Source of the DNA: Peptoniphilus equinus | GTDB lineage: Bacteria; Bacillota; Clostridia; Tissierellales; Peptoniphilaceae | Assembly (NCBI RefSeq): GCF_027921445.1 | Contig: NZ_CP115667.1 | Location: forward strand, 1,426,001-1,490,000 | DNA length: 64,000 nucleotides | Reading direction: 5' to 3' | In this document: in pieces, positions 7,352 to 15,617 of the stretch | Position numbering within the stretch: position 1 is the stretch's first letter | Layout: the number at the start of each line of letters is the position of its first letter | The notes under the pieces: generated by a model | Seen by the model: only the letters and a program-made list of their open reading frames with translations | What the model was told of the DNA's origin: nothing | The model's database searches: none | Position numbers and translations under genes: made by a program

Positions 7352-9100
7352 TTATTCCAATAAACTGCCGCCCTTTGTATAGAGATCGAAGTAATAACCC
7401 CGTCGTGCCATCAGGTCTCTATGGGTCCCTCGCTCAATAATCGCCCGATCCTTCATGACCAAAATCTCATCGGCATGTTGTACCGTGCTCAGACGGTGGG
7501 CAATGGTGATGGTGGTGCGGCCCTTGGTGAGCTCTTCAAGGGACGCCTGGACAATGGCCTCACTCTTGTTGTCCAAAGCCGACGTCGCTTCGTCTAAAAT
7601 CAAAATCGGCGGATTCTTTAAAAACACCCGGGCAATGCTGATACGCTGTTTCTGTCCGCCGCTCAGCTTCACACCCCGCTCGCCGACATAGGTGTCAAAG
7701 CCGTTCGGCAAGTCCATAATAAAGTCAAACGCCCCTGCCATGCGCGCCGCGGCGTAGACATCCTCATCCGGCGCCTCAGGCCGACCGTAGCGAATGTTTT
7801 CAAGGACACTGCCGGAGAAGAGATACACGTCCTGCTGCATAATCCCGATATTTTCCCGAAGGGACTTGAGCTGTACCTGACGCACATCCACGCCGTCCAC
7901 CGACACCGTCCCCCCATTGACGTCGTAGAACCGGGGAATGAGATTGCAGATGGTCGTCTTGCCCGAGCCGCTCGGCCCCACAATGGCAAGATTCGCTCCG
8001 GGTTCTACAGTGAGATTGAAGTCTTTGAGCACATAGTCCGTGTCCCGCTCGTACTTAAAGTCCACATGGTCAAAGACAATCCGCCCGAGCACATCGGACA
8101 ACGACACGGCATCCTCGGCATCGACAATGTCCGACTCCGTCGCCATAATTTCGCTGAACCGTTCAATCCCCGTCATGCCACGTTGGAACTGCTCGGTAAA
8201 CTCGACAATGCGCCGCACGGTGGCAAGAAGCGAGCTCACATACAACGTGTAAGCCATCATGTCGCCGGTGGAGATTTGATCCGTCACCAGAAAATGACCG
8301 CCAAGGAAAATCACCACGATAAACATCAGGCCGTCAAAACCGCGGTTAATGACATTGAATCCTGCCATAAAACGGTAATACTTGCGCTTCACGCCGAGAA
8401 GCTTATAGTTCTCTCGATTAAACTTCGCCGACTCCACCTCTTCATTGGCAAAGCTCTTCACCACTTTCACCCCGAGGAGCGACTCCTCGATGCTGGAGTT
8501 TAAATCCCCCACCTGGACCTTCTGTTCCTTTTGCGCCCGTTTCATGCCGCCGCGATACTTGGACGCGGCAACGATCATAAAGGGAATCATCACAAAAATA
8601 ATCAGCGTCAACGGTACATTGACCCGAATCAGCACCGCGAAGGAAAAGAGAATCTTAATCAGTCCGATAAAATACTCCTCCGGACAGTGATGGGCAAACT
8701 CCGTAATATCAAAGAGGTCGTTGGTGATACGGCTCATGAGCACGCCGACCTTCGTCTCGTTGTAGTAGGCGTCACTCATGGTTTGAAGGTGCAGATAGAC
8801 ATCCGAGCGCATATCCGTCTCAATCCGCGCCCCCATAATGTGCCCAATGCTTGCCATGTAAAAAGACGCCACCATTTCAATGAGCTTAAGTCCCGCAAAG
8901 AGTAAGCCCAGGCGAATCACCACGCTGTAGGTGAGCACTTGCGCCGGATCCAGCGCCACATCCGTCATGCGGCGAAGAATCAGCGGCAACGCCATCTCAC
9001 TTGCCGTGGTAAAGGCCGCCGCAATCAAATCAATCACCAAAATATGCCGGTAGGTATAAAAATACGGCCACACCTTTTTTATTAAATGCGAATACTTCAT
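7352..9100 (-). CDS. ABC transporter, fused permease and ATP-binding protein
   Basis: A 582-residue half-transporter of the type I exporter (MsbA/LmrA/MdlB-like) class. Residues 1-310 form the six-helix membrane domain. The nucleotide-binding domain follows with Walker A GPSGSGKTT (375-383), Q-loop at MQQDVYLF, signature LSGGQ (479-483), Walker B ILILDE (499-504) and switch histidine in AHRLSTV. It would act as a homodimer. No second half-transporter lies beside it, and substrate cannot be read from the sequence. The ATG at 9100 is preceded by two tandem copies of a 14-bp unit, each carrying AAAGGAG. Confidence 0.9.
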   Translation of the reverse strand: MKYSHLIKKVWPYFYTYRHILVIDLIAAAFTTASEMALPLILRRMTDVALDPAQVLTYSVVIRLGLLFAGLKLIEMVASFYMASIGHIMGARIETDMRSDVYLHLQTMSDAYYNETKVGVLMSRITNDLFDITEFAHHCPEEYFIGLIKILFSFAVLIRVNVPLTLIIFVMIPFMIVAASKYRGGMKRAQKEQKVQVGDLNSSIEESLLGVKVVKSFANEEVESAKFNRENYKLLGVKRKYYRFMAGFNVINRGFDGLMFIVVIFLGGHFLVTDQISTGDMMAYTLYVSSLLATVRRIVEFTEQFQRGMTGIERFSEIMATESDIVDAEDAVSLSDVLGRIVFDHVDFKYERDTDYVLKDFNLTVEPGANLAIVGPSGSGKTTICNLIPRFYDVNGGTVSVDGVDVRQVQLKSLRENIGIMQQDVYLFSGSVLENIRYGRPEAPDEDVYAAARMAGAFDFIMDLPNGFDTYVGERGVKLSGGQKQRISIARVFLKNPPILILDEATSALDNKSEAIVQASLEELTKGRTTITIAHRLSTVQHADEILVMKDRAIIERGTHRDLMARRGYYFDLYTKGGSLLE

Positions 9101-9101
9101 C

Positions 9102-9129
9102 TAATGTACTCCTTTTAATGTACTCCTTT
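9102..9129 (-). repeat. Tandem 14-bp duplication carrying two ribosome binding sites
   Basis: TAATGTACTCCTTT (plus-strand reading) occurs twice head to tail at 9102-9115 and 9116-9129. On the minus strand each copy supplies an AAAGGAG site; the first is 8 nt before the exporter ATG, the second 22 nt. Confidence 0.9.
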
Positions 9130-9221
9130 CTTCCCTTGCTATGAATCTATTGTACACTAAAGTGCTTGACGCTGAAATAGTTAAGTTTTGGCTAGGATAG
9201 TCCTCGGACGCACCGTCGTTA

Positions 9222-9250
9222 TTGACTTTACCTTATCTAAGAAGTAAACT
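9222..9250 (+). promoter_or_regulatory. Probable promoter of murJ
   Basis: TTGACT (9222-9227), 17-nt spacer, TAAACT (9245-9250). The -10 is weak but position is right: a GGAGG site at 9258-9262 and the ATG at 9269 follow. Confidence 0.5.
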
Positions 9251-9268
9251 GTCCTCTGGAGGTTAACC

Positions 9269-10852
9269 ATGGAAAATACAAAACGACTTGCCAAGTCCAC
9301 ACTGGCCATTGTGGTCTTTTCACTGATAGGAAAACTCATGGGGTTCGCCCGTGAAACGCTGCAGGCCGGCGTCTACGGCGCGACCCACGCCACCGATGCC
9401 TTCGTGGCCGCTCAGTCCGCAACGAGTATCATCTCTGCGCTGATCACCGCCGCCATCGCCACCACCTTTATCCCCGCCCTCACCAAGGCGGAAAAGGAAA
9501 AAGGCTCCGCCCAGCAAAACATCTTCACCAACAACATGCTCCTTTTGGCATCCGTGATCTCTCTTATCGTCGTGGGACTCGGCATACTGTTTGCACCCCA
9601 GCTTGCCATCCTCGTCTCCACCCGAGAAAAGATGGACGTCTACACCATGGTTATCGAACTGATTCGTCTCGGTATGCCGGTGGTGGTCTTTTCCGCCATT
9701 GTCGGTGTCTTTACAGGCTACCTACAATATAACGACAAATTTGCAGCCGCCGGCGGCATCGCCATACCGTTAAACATCTGCTACATCGTCTATTTGCTCT
9801 TCATGTCACAGTTTGGCGTCAAAGGTCTGACCGTCGCCTCCGTCCTCGGTGTCGTCGCTCAGATTCTCTTTCTCATGCCCGATGCCGTCAAAAGCGGCTA
9901 TCGCCCTAAAGCTGTCTTTGACATCAAGGACAAATTCGTTCTGGAAGCTCTGTGGCTCGCCATTCCCGTCCTCATGAGCACCGCAGTCAACGACATAAAC
10001 GTCATTGTCAACCGCAAGCTCGCCGCCACCATGGTGGAAGGCTCCGTCTCCGTCCTCAACTACGCCAACAAGATGAATTTGATGATCCTCGGTATCTTCA
10101 TCACCGCCATCACCGCCATCATCTTCCCCACCATGTCCCGCGCATTCAGCTCCGGCAACGCCCTCCAAGGCAAACGGGTAATGAATGCCGCCGTCAAAGC
10201 CGTCCTCTTTCTCACCGTGCCCGCCACAGTGGGGATGATTGTGCTGGCGCGCCCGATTGTGGAGATCGCCTTTCTCCACGGCGCCTTTACCGAGCAAAAC
10301 GCCATCGACACCACTGCCACCTTGCAGTTTTATACCCTGGCGCTCATCTCCATCTCCGTCTCCAACGTCCTGAACCGGGTCTACTATTCCATTTCGGATA
10401 CCCGCACGCCGTTTCTTGTCGGACTGATTAACGTGGTACTCAACATCGCCTTAAACCTCGCCGTGGCCCACCGCTTCGGCACACGGGGTCTCGCCGCCAG
10501 TGTGAGCATTGCCACCACCGTGGCCGTCCTCATCTCTTTTGTCCTCCTTCGAAGGAAAATCGGAAACCTCGGCGCCACGTCCTACGTGCGAGCACTGGTC
10601 AAATCTCTGCTCGCCGCCGGCGCCATGGGTCTCTTTGCCCTCTCCTACTATCCCATCGAAGCCATGCTCCGACCGATGATGGACGGCGGTGCCGCCCGTA
10701 CTCTCATCCAACTGGTGATACTCGTCGTCGTGGTCGGGCTTGCCGCCATCCTTTACGGCGTGTTGCTCTACGTCCTCGGCGTACGTGAGATCCGCGACAT
10801 CGTCGCCATCATCAAAGGTAAATTGAAAAAGCGCACAGCACACTCCCACTGA
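9269..10852 (+). CDS. murJ: Lipid II flippase MurJ (MviN family)
   Basis: Moves lipid-linked peptidoglycan precursor across the cytoplasmic membrane. The 527-residue protein has about 14 hydrophobic segments and starts in the typical MviN manner (LAKSTLAIVVFSLIGKLMGFARE), with the conserved ATHATDAFVAA, GMPVVVFSAI and LNRVYYSISDTRTP segments. It stands alone, convergent with the sigma factor gene, and has its own terminator. A GGAGG site lies 6 nt before the ATG. Confidence 0.93.
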   Translation: MENTKRLAKSTLAIVVFSLIGKLMGFARETLQAGVYGATHATDAFVAAQSATSIISALITAAIATTFIPALTKAEKEKGSAQQNIFTNNMLLLASVISLIVVGLGILFAPQLAILVSTREKMDVYTMVIELIRLGMPVVVFSAIVGVFTGYLQYNDKFAAAGGIAIPLNICYIVYLLFMSQFGVKGLTVASVLGVVAQILFLMPDAVKSGYRPKAVFDIKDKFVLEALWLAIPVLMSTAVNDINVIVNRKLAATMVEGSVSVLNYANKMNLMILGIFITAITAIIFPTMSRAFSSGNALQGKRVMNAAVKAVLFLTVPATVGMIVLARPIVEIAFLHGAFTEQNAIDTTATLQFYTLALISISVSNVLNRVYYSISDTRTPFLVGLINVVLNIALNLAVAHRFGTRGLAASVSIATTVAVLISFVLLRRKIGNLGATSYVRALVKSLLAAGAMGLFALSYYPIEAMLRPMMDGGAARTLIQLVILVVVVGLAAILYGVLLYVLGVREIRDIVAIIKGKLKKRTAHSH

Positions 10853-10871
10853 CACGGGACAATCGACACAG

Positions 10872-10895
10872 CGACGGCTCGGCCGTCGTTTTTTT
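10872..10895 (+). terminator. Terminator of murJ
   Basis: CGACGGC (10872-10878) pairs with GCCGTCG (10882-10888), followed by seven T. Confidence 0.92.
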
Positions 10896-10916
10896 GCGTG
10901 TTTAGATTTAAGGCAT

Positions 10917-10939
10917 AAAAAAACCTCGGTCTACCGAGG
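10917..10939 (-). terminator. Terminator of the sigma factor gene
   Basis: CCTCGG/CCGAGG stem (10924-10939), followed on the minus strand by seven T. It faces the murJ terminator across the convergent junction. Confidence 0.88.
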
Positions 10940-10964
10940 ATCGCCGAAGGACGTTCACGTCCCA

Positions 10965-11513
10965 TCACATAAGTTCAGTTTTCAGTTTTTTAAGAGCTCT
11001 CGCTTTGGCGTTAATCACCGTGCGCGGCGCAAGACCCAGTCGCTCACCGATAGCCTTGTGAGACAAGCCGTCTCGATAGTAGTAGAGCACCACCTCCCGC
11101 TCCCGCACTGTCAGTCTTTGAAGTGCCTCTCGAAGCGCCTTTCCTGTCTCCTCGCTAAAGAGTCCCTCTGTCACATCCGCCTCGTCGGCAATGCGCTCCA
11201 ACGCACCGTCCTTTGAGGTCTCCCGGGCGGTCTTCACACTCAGGTAGCGAAAAGTTTCCAAATAGTAATAGCGAAGATAGTTCTTAATCAAATTTAAAAA
11301 CCTCCCCTTCTTGGGGTCGTAGCGCCGCAAGCACTCCAGTACCACCACACATCCGTCGTGAAACAAATCCTCATACTCCGAGCTCACCGGACAGTACCGC
11401 TGCATCTGGGCGAGGATCAGCGGCTTCACCGCAAGAATCAGCGCCATCTGCGCCTCATGGGTGGGACACGCCATCACAGTCTCTAAAATACGTTCAAACG
11501 ATTCGTAGGTCAT
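10965..11513 (-). CDS. Small sigma-70 family sigma factor with LexA-type operators
   Basis: A 182-residue sigma factor carrying region 2 (about 25-90: SSEYEDLFHDGCVVVLECLRRYDP, then FLNLIKNYLRYYYLETFRYL) and region 4 (129-180: LTVREREVVLYYYRDGLSHKAIGERLG and a recognition helix with NAKARALKKLK). There is no region 1 or 3, so it is ECF-like or of the UviA/TcdR/BotR group. The ATG at 11513 has AAAGGAG 7 nt upstream; a longer in-frame start would read through the promoter. The promoter carries two LexA-type boxes, suggesting DNA-damage control. In Clostridium perfringens, UviA is a UV-inducible sigma factor, which is the closest known parallel. Targets are unknown. Confidence 0.88.
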   Translation of the reverse strand: MTYESFERILETVMACPTHEAQMALILAVKPLILAQMQRYCPVSSEYEDLFHDGCVVVLECLRRYDPKKGRFLNLIKNYLRYYYLETFRYLSVKTARETSKDGALERIADEADVTEGLFSEETGKALREALQRLTVREREVVLYYYRDGLSHKAIGERLGLAPRTVINAKARALKKLKTELM

Positions 11514-11539
11514 AAGCACTCCTTTCAAATAATATAGAT

Positions 11540-11588
11540 AAAACGTTTGTTCTATTCTTATTTTACGAATATACGTTCGTTTTGTCAA
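11540..11588 (-). promoter_or_regulatory. Promoter with two LexA (Cheo-box) like operators
   Basis: TTGACA (11588-11583), 17-nt spacer, TAAAAT (11565-11560) on the minus strand. Box 1, CGAACGTATATTCG (11579-11566), fills the spacer. Box 2, AGAACAAACGTTTT (11553-11540), covers the start site and contains GAAC-N4-GTTT. Against the Bacillus SOS consensus CGAACRNRYGTTYC each matches 12 of 14 positions by eye. Confidence 0.7.
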
Positions 11589-11623
11589 GCACCCTGCACT
11601 CGCTCCGTTATACACGGTCACAT

Positions 11624-11652
11624 ATAAAAAAAGAGACCCTTTCAGGTCTCTT
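11624..11652 (-). terminator. Terminator of the InlB-repeat SLH protein gene
   Basis: AAGAGACC/GGTCTCTT stem (11631-11652) with a T run on the minus strand. Confidence 0.9.
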
Positions 11653-11665
11653 GATACATGATCTT

Positions 11666-14600
11666 TTACTTATAGTCGTCAGTGAAGGTAACAATGTCCG
11701 TTTTGATATAGGTCTTGCCGTCTTTGACATAGTAGTAATCAATTTGAACCTCATTGCCCGGAAGCTCTTTTAAAAATTGCGGAGTCTCCGGTAAGAAGTA
11801 TTTCAAAATCCCCGCGGCCGCAGACAGCTCGCCTTTACTCAGTCGGACAAGATCCTCCCGCTCAATAAACCGCGACTTCGACACGTCGTTCACATTTGTC
11901 ACTTTCACCTTGGACAAAGTTTCCGGCACGTCGCCCCGTTTCCAGTGTCCCGCCGTGATAAAATTCACCATCGCTGTAGGCAATCCTGCGCGCTCAGAAA
12001 CGGTCTTGGTAATATATACATCACCGTGTTCAGGATTAATCGCCACGTCATAGTGTCCCGGCTTGCCTGCCGTGTAATCGACGTGATAATACACATTTTT
12101 CGCATTGCCGTTGACAGCTTTAACCGTTGCCGCCATAAGTGTTTCAAAGGCCTGATCAATCGCTGTCTTGTCCGCATCGCTCATGAGTGTCGGATCGACA
12201 GGATTTTCTTTGTAGATGGCAACCAAATTGACGCCGGTCTTCGGTGGCGTAGCGAAATCAAAGGCTTTAGTTTCCCCTGATACCCGCCACTCTAAGAAGG
12301 TAAAGCCCTCTTTTTGAGGATCTTGAGGACGTGTAAAGCTGCCTCCTTCGCGAATCGTTTGGTCCTTCGGTTGCGGCGTGCCACCATCTGTGTTAAATGT
12401 CGCGGTGAATTCTAAAAACTTATCTACATAAACCAGTACCACAGGCACCGTCGGCATAGTCTCCGTTCCATCTCGGCGGGTAATTTCGAAAGTATTTAAA
12501 TTACTTGCCCAGGCTGCAGTTGACAACTTATAGCCATACGGAATATGGCTGATAAGTTCCGTTTTTTCATCGTCCGTTAGCGGCCGAGAGGTGAGCGTGC
12601 CGTCCATGCCGGATAACAATTCAATCCCGGAATACAGATCTTGCTGATCTGCAATAGGGTTTAGTGTCTCGCCATCAGCTAAGGTCAACAACACATCGCG
12701 ACTGAAGATACCCACATATTCCGTGTTCCCGTTGACGACGTCTTGAGATACATCGGTCTTGAGCGGTGCATCGCCGCCTGTCGTCCACCCTTTAAACGTA
12801 TCCATCTCATCATACTTTAACGTGACGGACGGATTGGTGCCTAAGGCCTGTCCTTTAAGCACTTCCACCGCCGCAACAGGCTCTGCAAAGTCAAAGGTCT
12901 TAAAGGTGACCGTTGCCCACTGCTCAGGGTCTTTCACCCATTGAGCTGTCAAAGTGATATTGTCATTGATCGGTGCGGTAAAATCATAGGCTTCACCCTG
13001 TAATGTCCATCCAGCGAACGTAAAACCTGTTTTGGTCGGCGCCGTCGGTGCCTCGGCAACCTCACCCTGCGTCACTGTCACAGGCTCAACGGCTGTCCCG
13101 CCATCGGTATCAAAGGTCACCGTACGTTTTTCCATAGCCGGTTCTATTAATGCCGCCGCCATGCTCCACGTTGCCTTCAAGGTCATATCCCGAGCTACCG
13201 GCATGTCTTTCGTGTAGCGCGTCTCTCCGTCATACCATCCCTCAAAGGTGAGGGCGTTACCGTCAGGACCCGTCGGTGCCGTAGTCGGCGTCGGCAGTGT
13301 GGCAAACTTGCCGTCTTCGACGGTTTCTGTCGTCATCGTCCCTGTCCCGCCATTATAGTCATAGGTCACAGTGTGGTTGACCACAATAGGATCAGCCGGT
13401 TCCAGTGATGCCGCCGCCATGCTCCACGTTGCCTTCAAGGTCATATCCCGATCTACCGGCATGTCTTTCGTATAGCGCGTCTCTCCGTCATACCATCCCT
13501 CAAAGGTGAGGGCGTTGCCGTCAGGATCCGTCGGTGCCGTGGTCGGCGTCGGCAGTGTGGCAAACTTGCCATCTTCGACGGTTTCTGTCGTCATCGTTCC
13601 TGTTCCGCCATTATAGTCATAGGTCACAGTGTGGTTGACCACAATAGGATCAGCCGGTTCTATTAATGCCGCCGCCATGCTCCACGTTGCCTTCAAGGTC
13701 ATATCCCGAGCTACCGGCATGTCTTTCGTGTAGCGCGTCTCTCCGTCATACCATCCCTCAAAGGTGAGGGCGTTGCCGTTAGGATCCGTCGGTGTCGTGA
13801 TCGGCGTCGGCAGTGTAGCAAACTTCCCGTCCTCTACGGTTTCTTTTGTCATCGTCCCTGTCCCGCCATTATAGTCATAGGTCACGGTGTGGTTGACCAC
13901 AATGGGATCAGCCGGTTCCAGTGGTGCCGCCGCCATGCTCCACGTTGCCTTTAAGGTCATATCCCGAGCTACCGGCATGTCTTTCGTGTAGCGCGTCTCT
14001 CCGTCATACCATCCCTCAAAGGTGAGGGCGTTACCGTCAGGACCCGTCGGTGCCGTAGTCGGCGTCGGCAGTGTAGCAAACTTCCCGTCTTCGACGGTTT
14101 CTGTCGTCATCGTTCCTGTCCCGCCATTATAGTCATAGGTCACGGTGTGGTTGACCACAGGATCAACTACCGGATCTTTCGTCCAACTGGCCGTCAAAGT
14201 CATGTTGCTGTAGACCGGTGTATTAAAACGATACATGTCACCGTTTAATGTCCAACCTAAGAAAGTATAGCCTGGTCGAGTCGGATCGGCAGGTCGTGCC
14301 ACAGTCTGTCCTTTTGTGACCCACAAGCCATTTACCGCAGAGCCGCCGGCAGTGTTGAAATTGACATAGTAGCTCTCAACCGGTTGAACCGTCTCTTCAA
14401 AACGGGCATAGAGGTTGATGTCCCTATAGACAGGCGCGGTAAAATTGAACCTACTTCCCAAGCTGTCCACCCAGCCGATAAATGTCTTGCCAGATTTAAC
14501 AGGGCTTTTCGGTGCAGTGACATACTCTCGTGTCGTTTGGGTGCTGTAGAGACTGCCGTCCACATAGAAATTCACTCGGTGATAGTCAGCGTGCGGCGGC

Positions 14601-15274
14601 ACGATGTTCCCCACTTCCCATCTTCCCGGCGCAGACACCCAACGGTAGACCGGTGCCGGTGTGGTGACAGTGGTCTTCTTCGCTACCTCCACTTTACGGT
14701 TGTGGTACAGATTATAGATAAGCTCAAAGGTTTCTTCACGGAGTCCATCCAGGGTGTAGTCTTGGTTTGGAATGTCCACGCCTTCCAGAATGCCGTTTGC
14801 TTTACTGAAAGTGACATAGGGTGCATACCACGGTTCTACAGTAGTGACTTCTTTAAAAGCCGGGTGCAGACGAGACAACATGGCGAGAATTTCGCTGTAC
14901 TTAATCTTGTCGTCCGGTCTAAAAGTGCCGTCTTCATAGCCTTTTATAAAACCTTTTTCCACAGCGGCGTTGATATAACCATTGGCCCAGTAGGTTGTGT
15001 CGACGTCAGTAAACTTGGATGCAGACACCTTTTTAGTCTCGGCGGACGCTTCCAAGTTTTCCCCGACGACAATCATCTTGGTGAACTCGGCACGGGTGAT
15101 GGTTTTATCCAGCTCATAGCCGACATCCCCGCGTCCAATGACCCATCCCTTATCCACCAGCCATTGGATTTTTACATTGTCCCTTGGCACGGTCATCTCC
15201 TGTGCTAAGGCAGGCGTGACGGTGCCGCCTAATAATACAAGGGCCAGAGCTACTTTGCCTACCCGTTTGTCCAT
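11666..15274 (-). CDS. Large surface protein: SLH domains plus InlB B-type repeats
   Basis: A 1202-residue exported protein. The signal peptide runs to about residue 24 (TPALA). Residues ~30-210 hold SLH modules (…DKTITRAEFTKMIVV; FTDVDTTYWANGYINAAVEKGFIKGYEDGTFRPDD is the clearest), which bind pyruvylated wall polymer. Next come beta-grasp repeats of the InlB B / Listeria-Bacteroides type (GYTFLGWTLNG, LTASW). They include four nearly identical 86-residue units (375-718), then more divergent copies and a unique C-terminal ~150 residues. It has a long ribosome site AGGAGG and its own promoter. Likely an adhesin or wall-layer component; ligand unknown. Confidence 0.9.
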   Translation of the reverse strand: MDKRVGKVALALVLLGGTVTPALAQEMTVPRDNVKIQWLVDKGWVIGRGDVGYELDKTITRAEFTKMIVVGENLEASAETKKVSASKFTDVDTTYWANGYINAAVEKGFIKGYEDGTFRPDDKIKYSEILAMLSRLHPAFKEVTTVEPWYAPYVTFSKANGILEGVDIPNQDYTLDGLREETFELIYNLYHNRKVEVAKKTTVTTPAPVYRWVSAPGRWEVGNIVPPHADYHRVNFYVDGSLYSTQTTREYVTAPKSPVKSGKTFIGWVDSLGSRFNFTAPVYRDINLYARFEETVQPVESYYVNFNTAGGSAVNGLWVTKGQTVARPADPTRPGYTFLGWTLNGDMYRFNTPVYSNMTLTASWTKDPVVDPVVNHTVTYDYNGGTGTMTTETVEDGKFATLPTPTTAPTGPDGNALTFEGWYDGETRYTKDMPVARDMTLKATWSMAAAPLEPADPIVVNHTVTYDYNGGTGTMTKETVEDGKFATLPTPITTPTDPNGNALTFEGWYDGETRYTKDMPVARDMTLKATWSMAAALIEPADPIVVNHTVTYDYNGGTGTMTTETVEDGKFATLPTPTTAPTDPDGNALTFEGWYDGETRYTKDMPVDRDMTLKATWSMAAASLEPADPIVVNHTVTYDYNGGTGTMTTETVEDGKFATLPTPTTAPTGPDGNALTFEGWYDGETRYTKDMPVARDMTLKATWSMAAALIEPAMEKRTVTFDTDGGTAVEPVTVTQGEVAEAPTAPTKTGFTFAGWTLQGEAYDFTAPINDNITLTAQWVKDPEQWATVTFKTFDFAEPVAAVEVLKGQALGTNPSVTLKYDEMDTFKGWTTGGDAPLKTDVSQDVVNGNTEYVGIFSRDVLLTLADGETLNPIADQQDLYSGIELLSGMDGTLTSRPLTDDEKTELISHIPYGYKLSTAAWASNLNTFEITRRDGTETMPTVPVVLVYVDKFLEFTATFNTDGGTPQPKDQTIREGGSFTRPQDPQKEGFTFLEWRVSGETKAFDFATPPKTGVNLVAIYKENPVDPTLMSDADKTAIDQAFETLMAATVKAVNGNAKNVYYHVDYTAGKPGHYDVAINPEHGDVYITKTVSERAGLPTAMVNFITAGHWKRGDVPETLSKVKVTNVNDVSKSRFIEREDLVRLSKGELSAAAGILKYFLPETPQFLKELPGNEVQIDYYYVKDGKTYIKTDIVTFTDDYK
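13121..14152 (-). repeat. Four tandem 258-bp repeats in the SLH protein gene
   Basis: Four contiguous 258-bp (86-codon) units, each starting with the codons for NHTVTYDYNGG and ending in ATWSMAAA…EPA. Units differ at only a handful of codons (for example PTGPDG, TDPNG, TDPDG; VARDM against VDRDM), which points to recent expansion or gene conversion. Confidence 0.92.
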
Positions 15275-15347
15275 GATATACCTCCTGTAATTTTGCGTTA
15301 TTTATCGCCAGCTAATTCATCTCAAAAATGACACAATATACGCCTAT

Positions 15348-15376
15348 ATTATACACTGTGATACAGCCTTTCTCAA
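15348..15376 (-). promoter_or_regulatory. Promoter of the InlB-repeat SLH protein gene
   Basis: TTGAGA (15376-15371), 17-nt spacer, perfect TATAAT (15353-15348). The transcript start is about 65 nt before the ribosome site. The rest of the 15275-15564 gap shows no gene. Confidence 0.8.
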
Positions 15377-15564
15377 CTAACCCCAAAGGGAAAAGCTGCT
15401 TGACATCTTGAAAAGAACCTGAACAAGCTATCCCAAAGATTCCCGCGGTATGACATGTCTGTAACGTCACTTCTCAATGATGCGTTAAAAAGTAACACTG
15501 ATGATCCCACTCCGGGACAAAACCTTACCATAGCTCTCGACCATCAGACTCTATAATTTTCAGA

Positions 15565-15602
15565 CATAAAAAAAGAAAGAGATTGCTCTCTTTCTTTTTT
15601 GT
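15565..15602. terminator. Bidirectional terminator after the S-layer gene
   Basis: AAAAGAAAGAGA (15571-15582) pairs with TCTCTTTCTTTT (15587-15598); A and T runs on both sides allow termination in both directions, mainly of the upstream S-layer transcript. Confidence 0.85.
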
Positions 15603-15617
15603 TTAACTTATCAAGCT

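Noticed and set aside
13121-14152. CRISPR-like array
   Set aside because: The regular 258-bp periodicity is in-frame protein repeats with no short repeat/spacer pattern and no cas genes.
14384-15208. 274-residue plus-strand frame opposite the SLH protein
   Set aside because: Antisense shadow of a long biased gene; no ribosome site or family.
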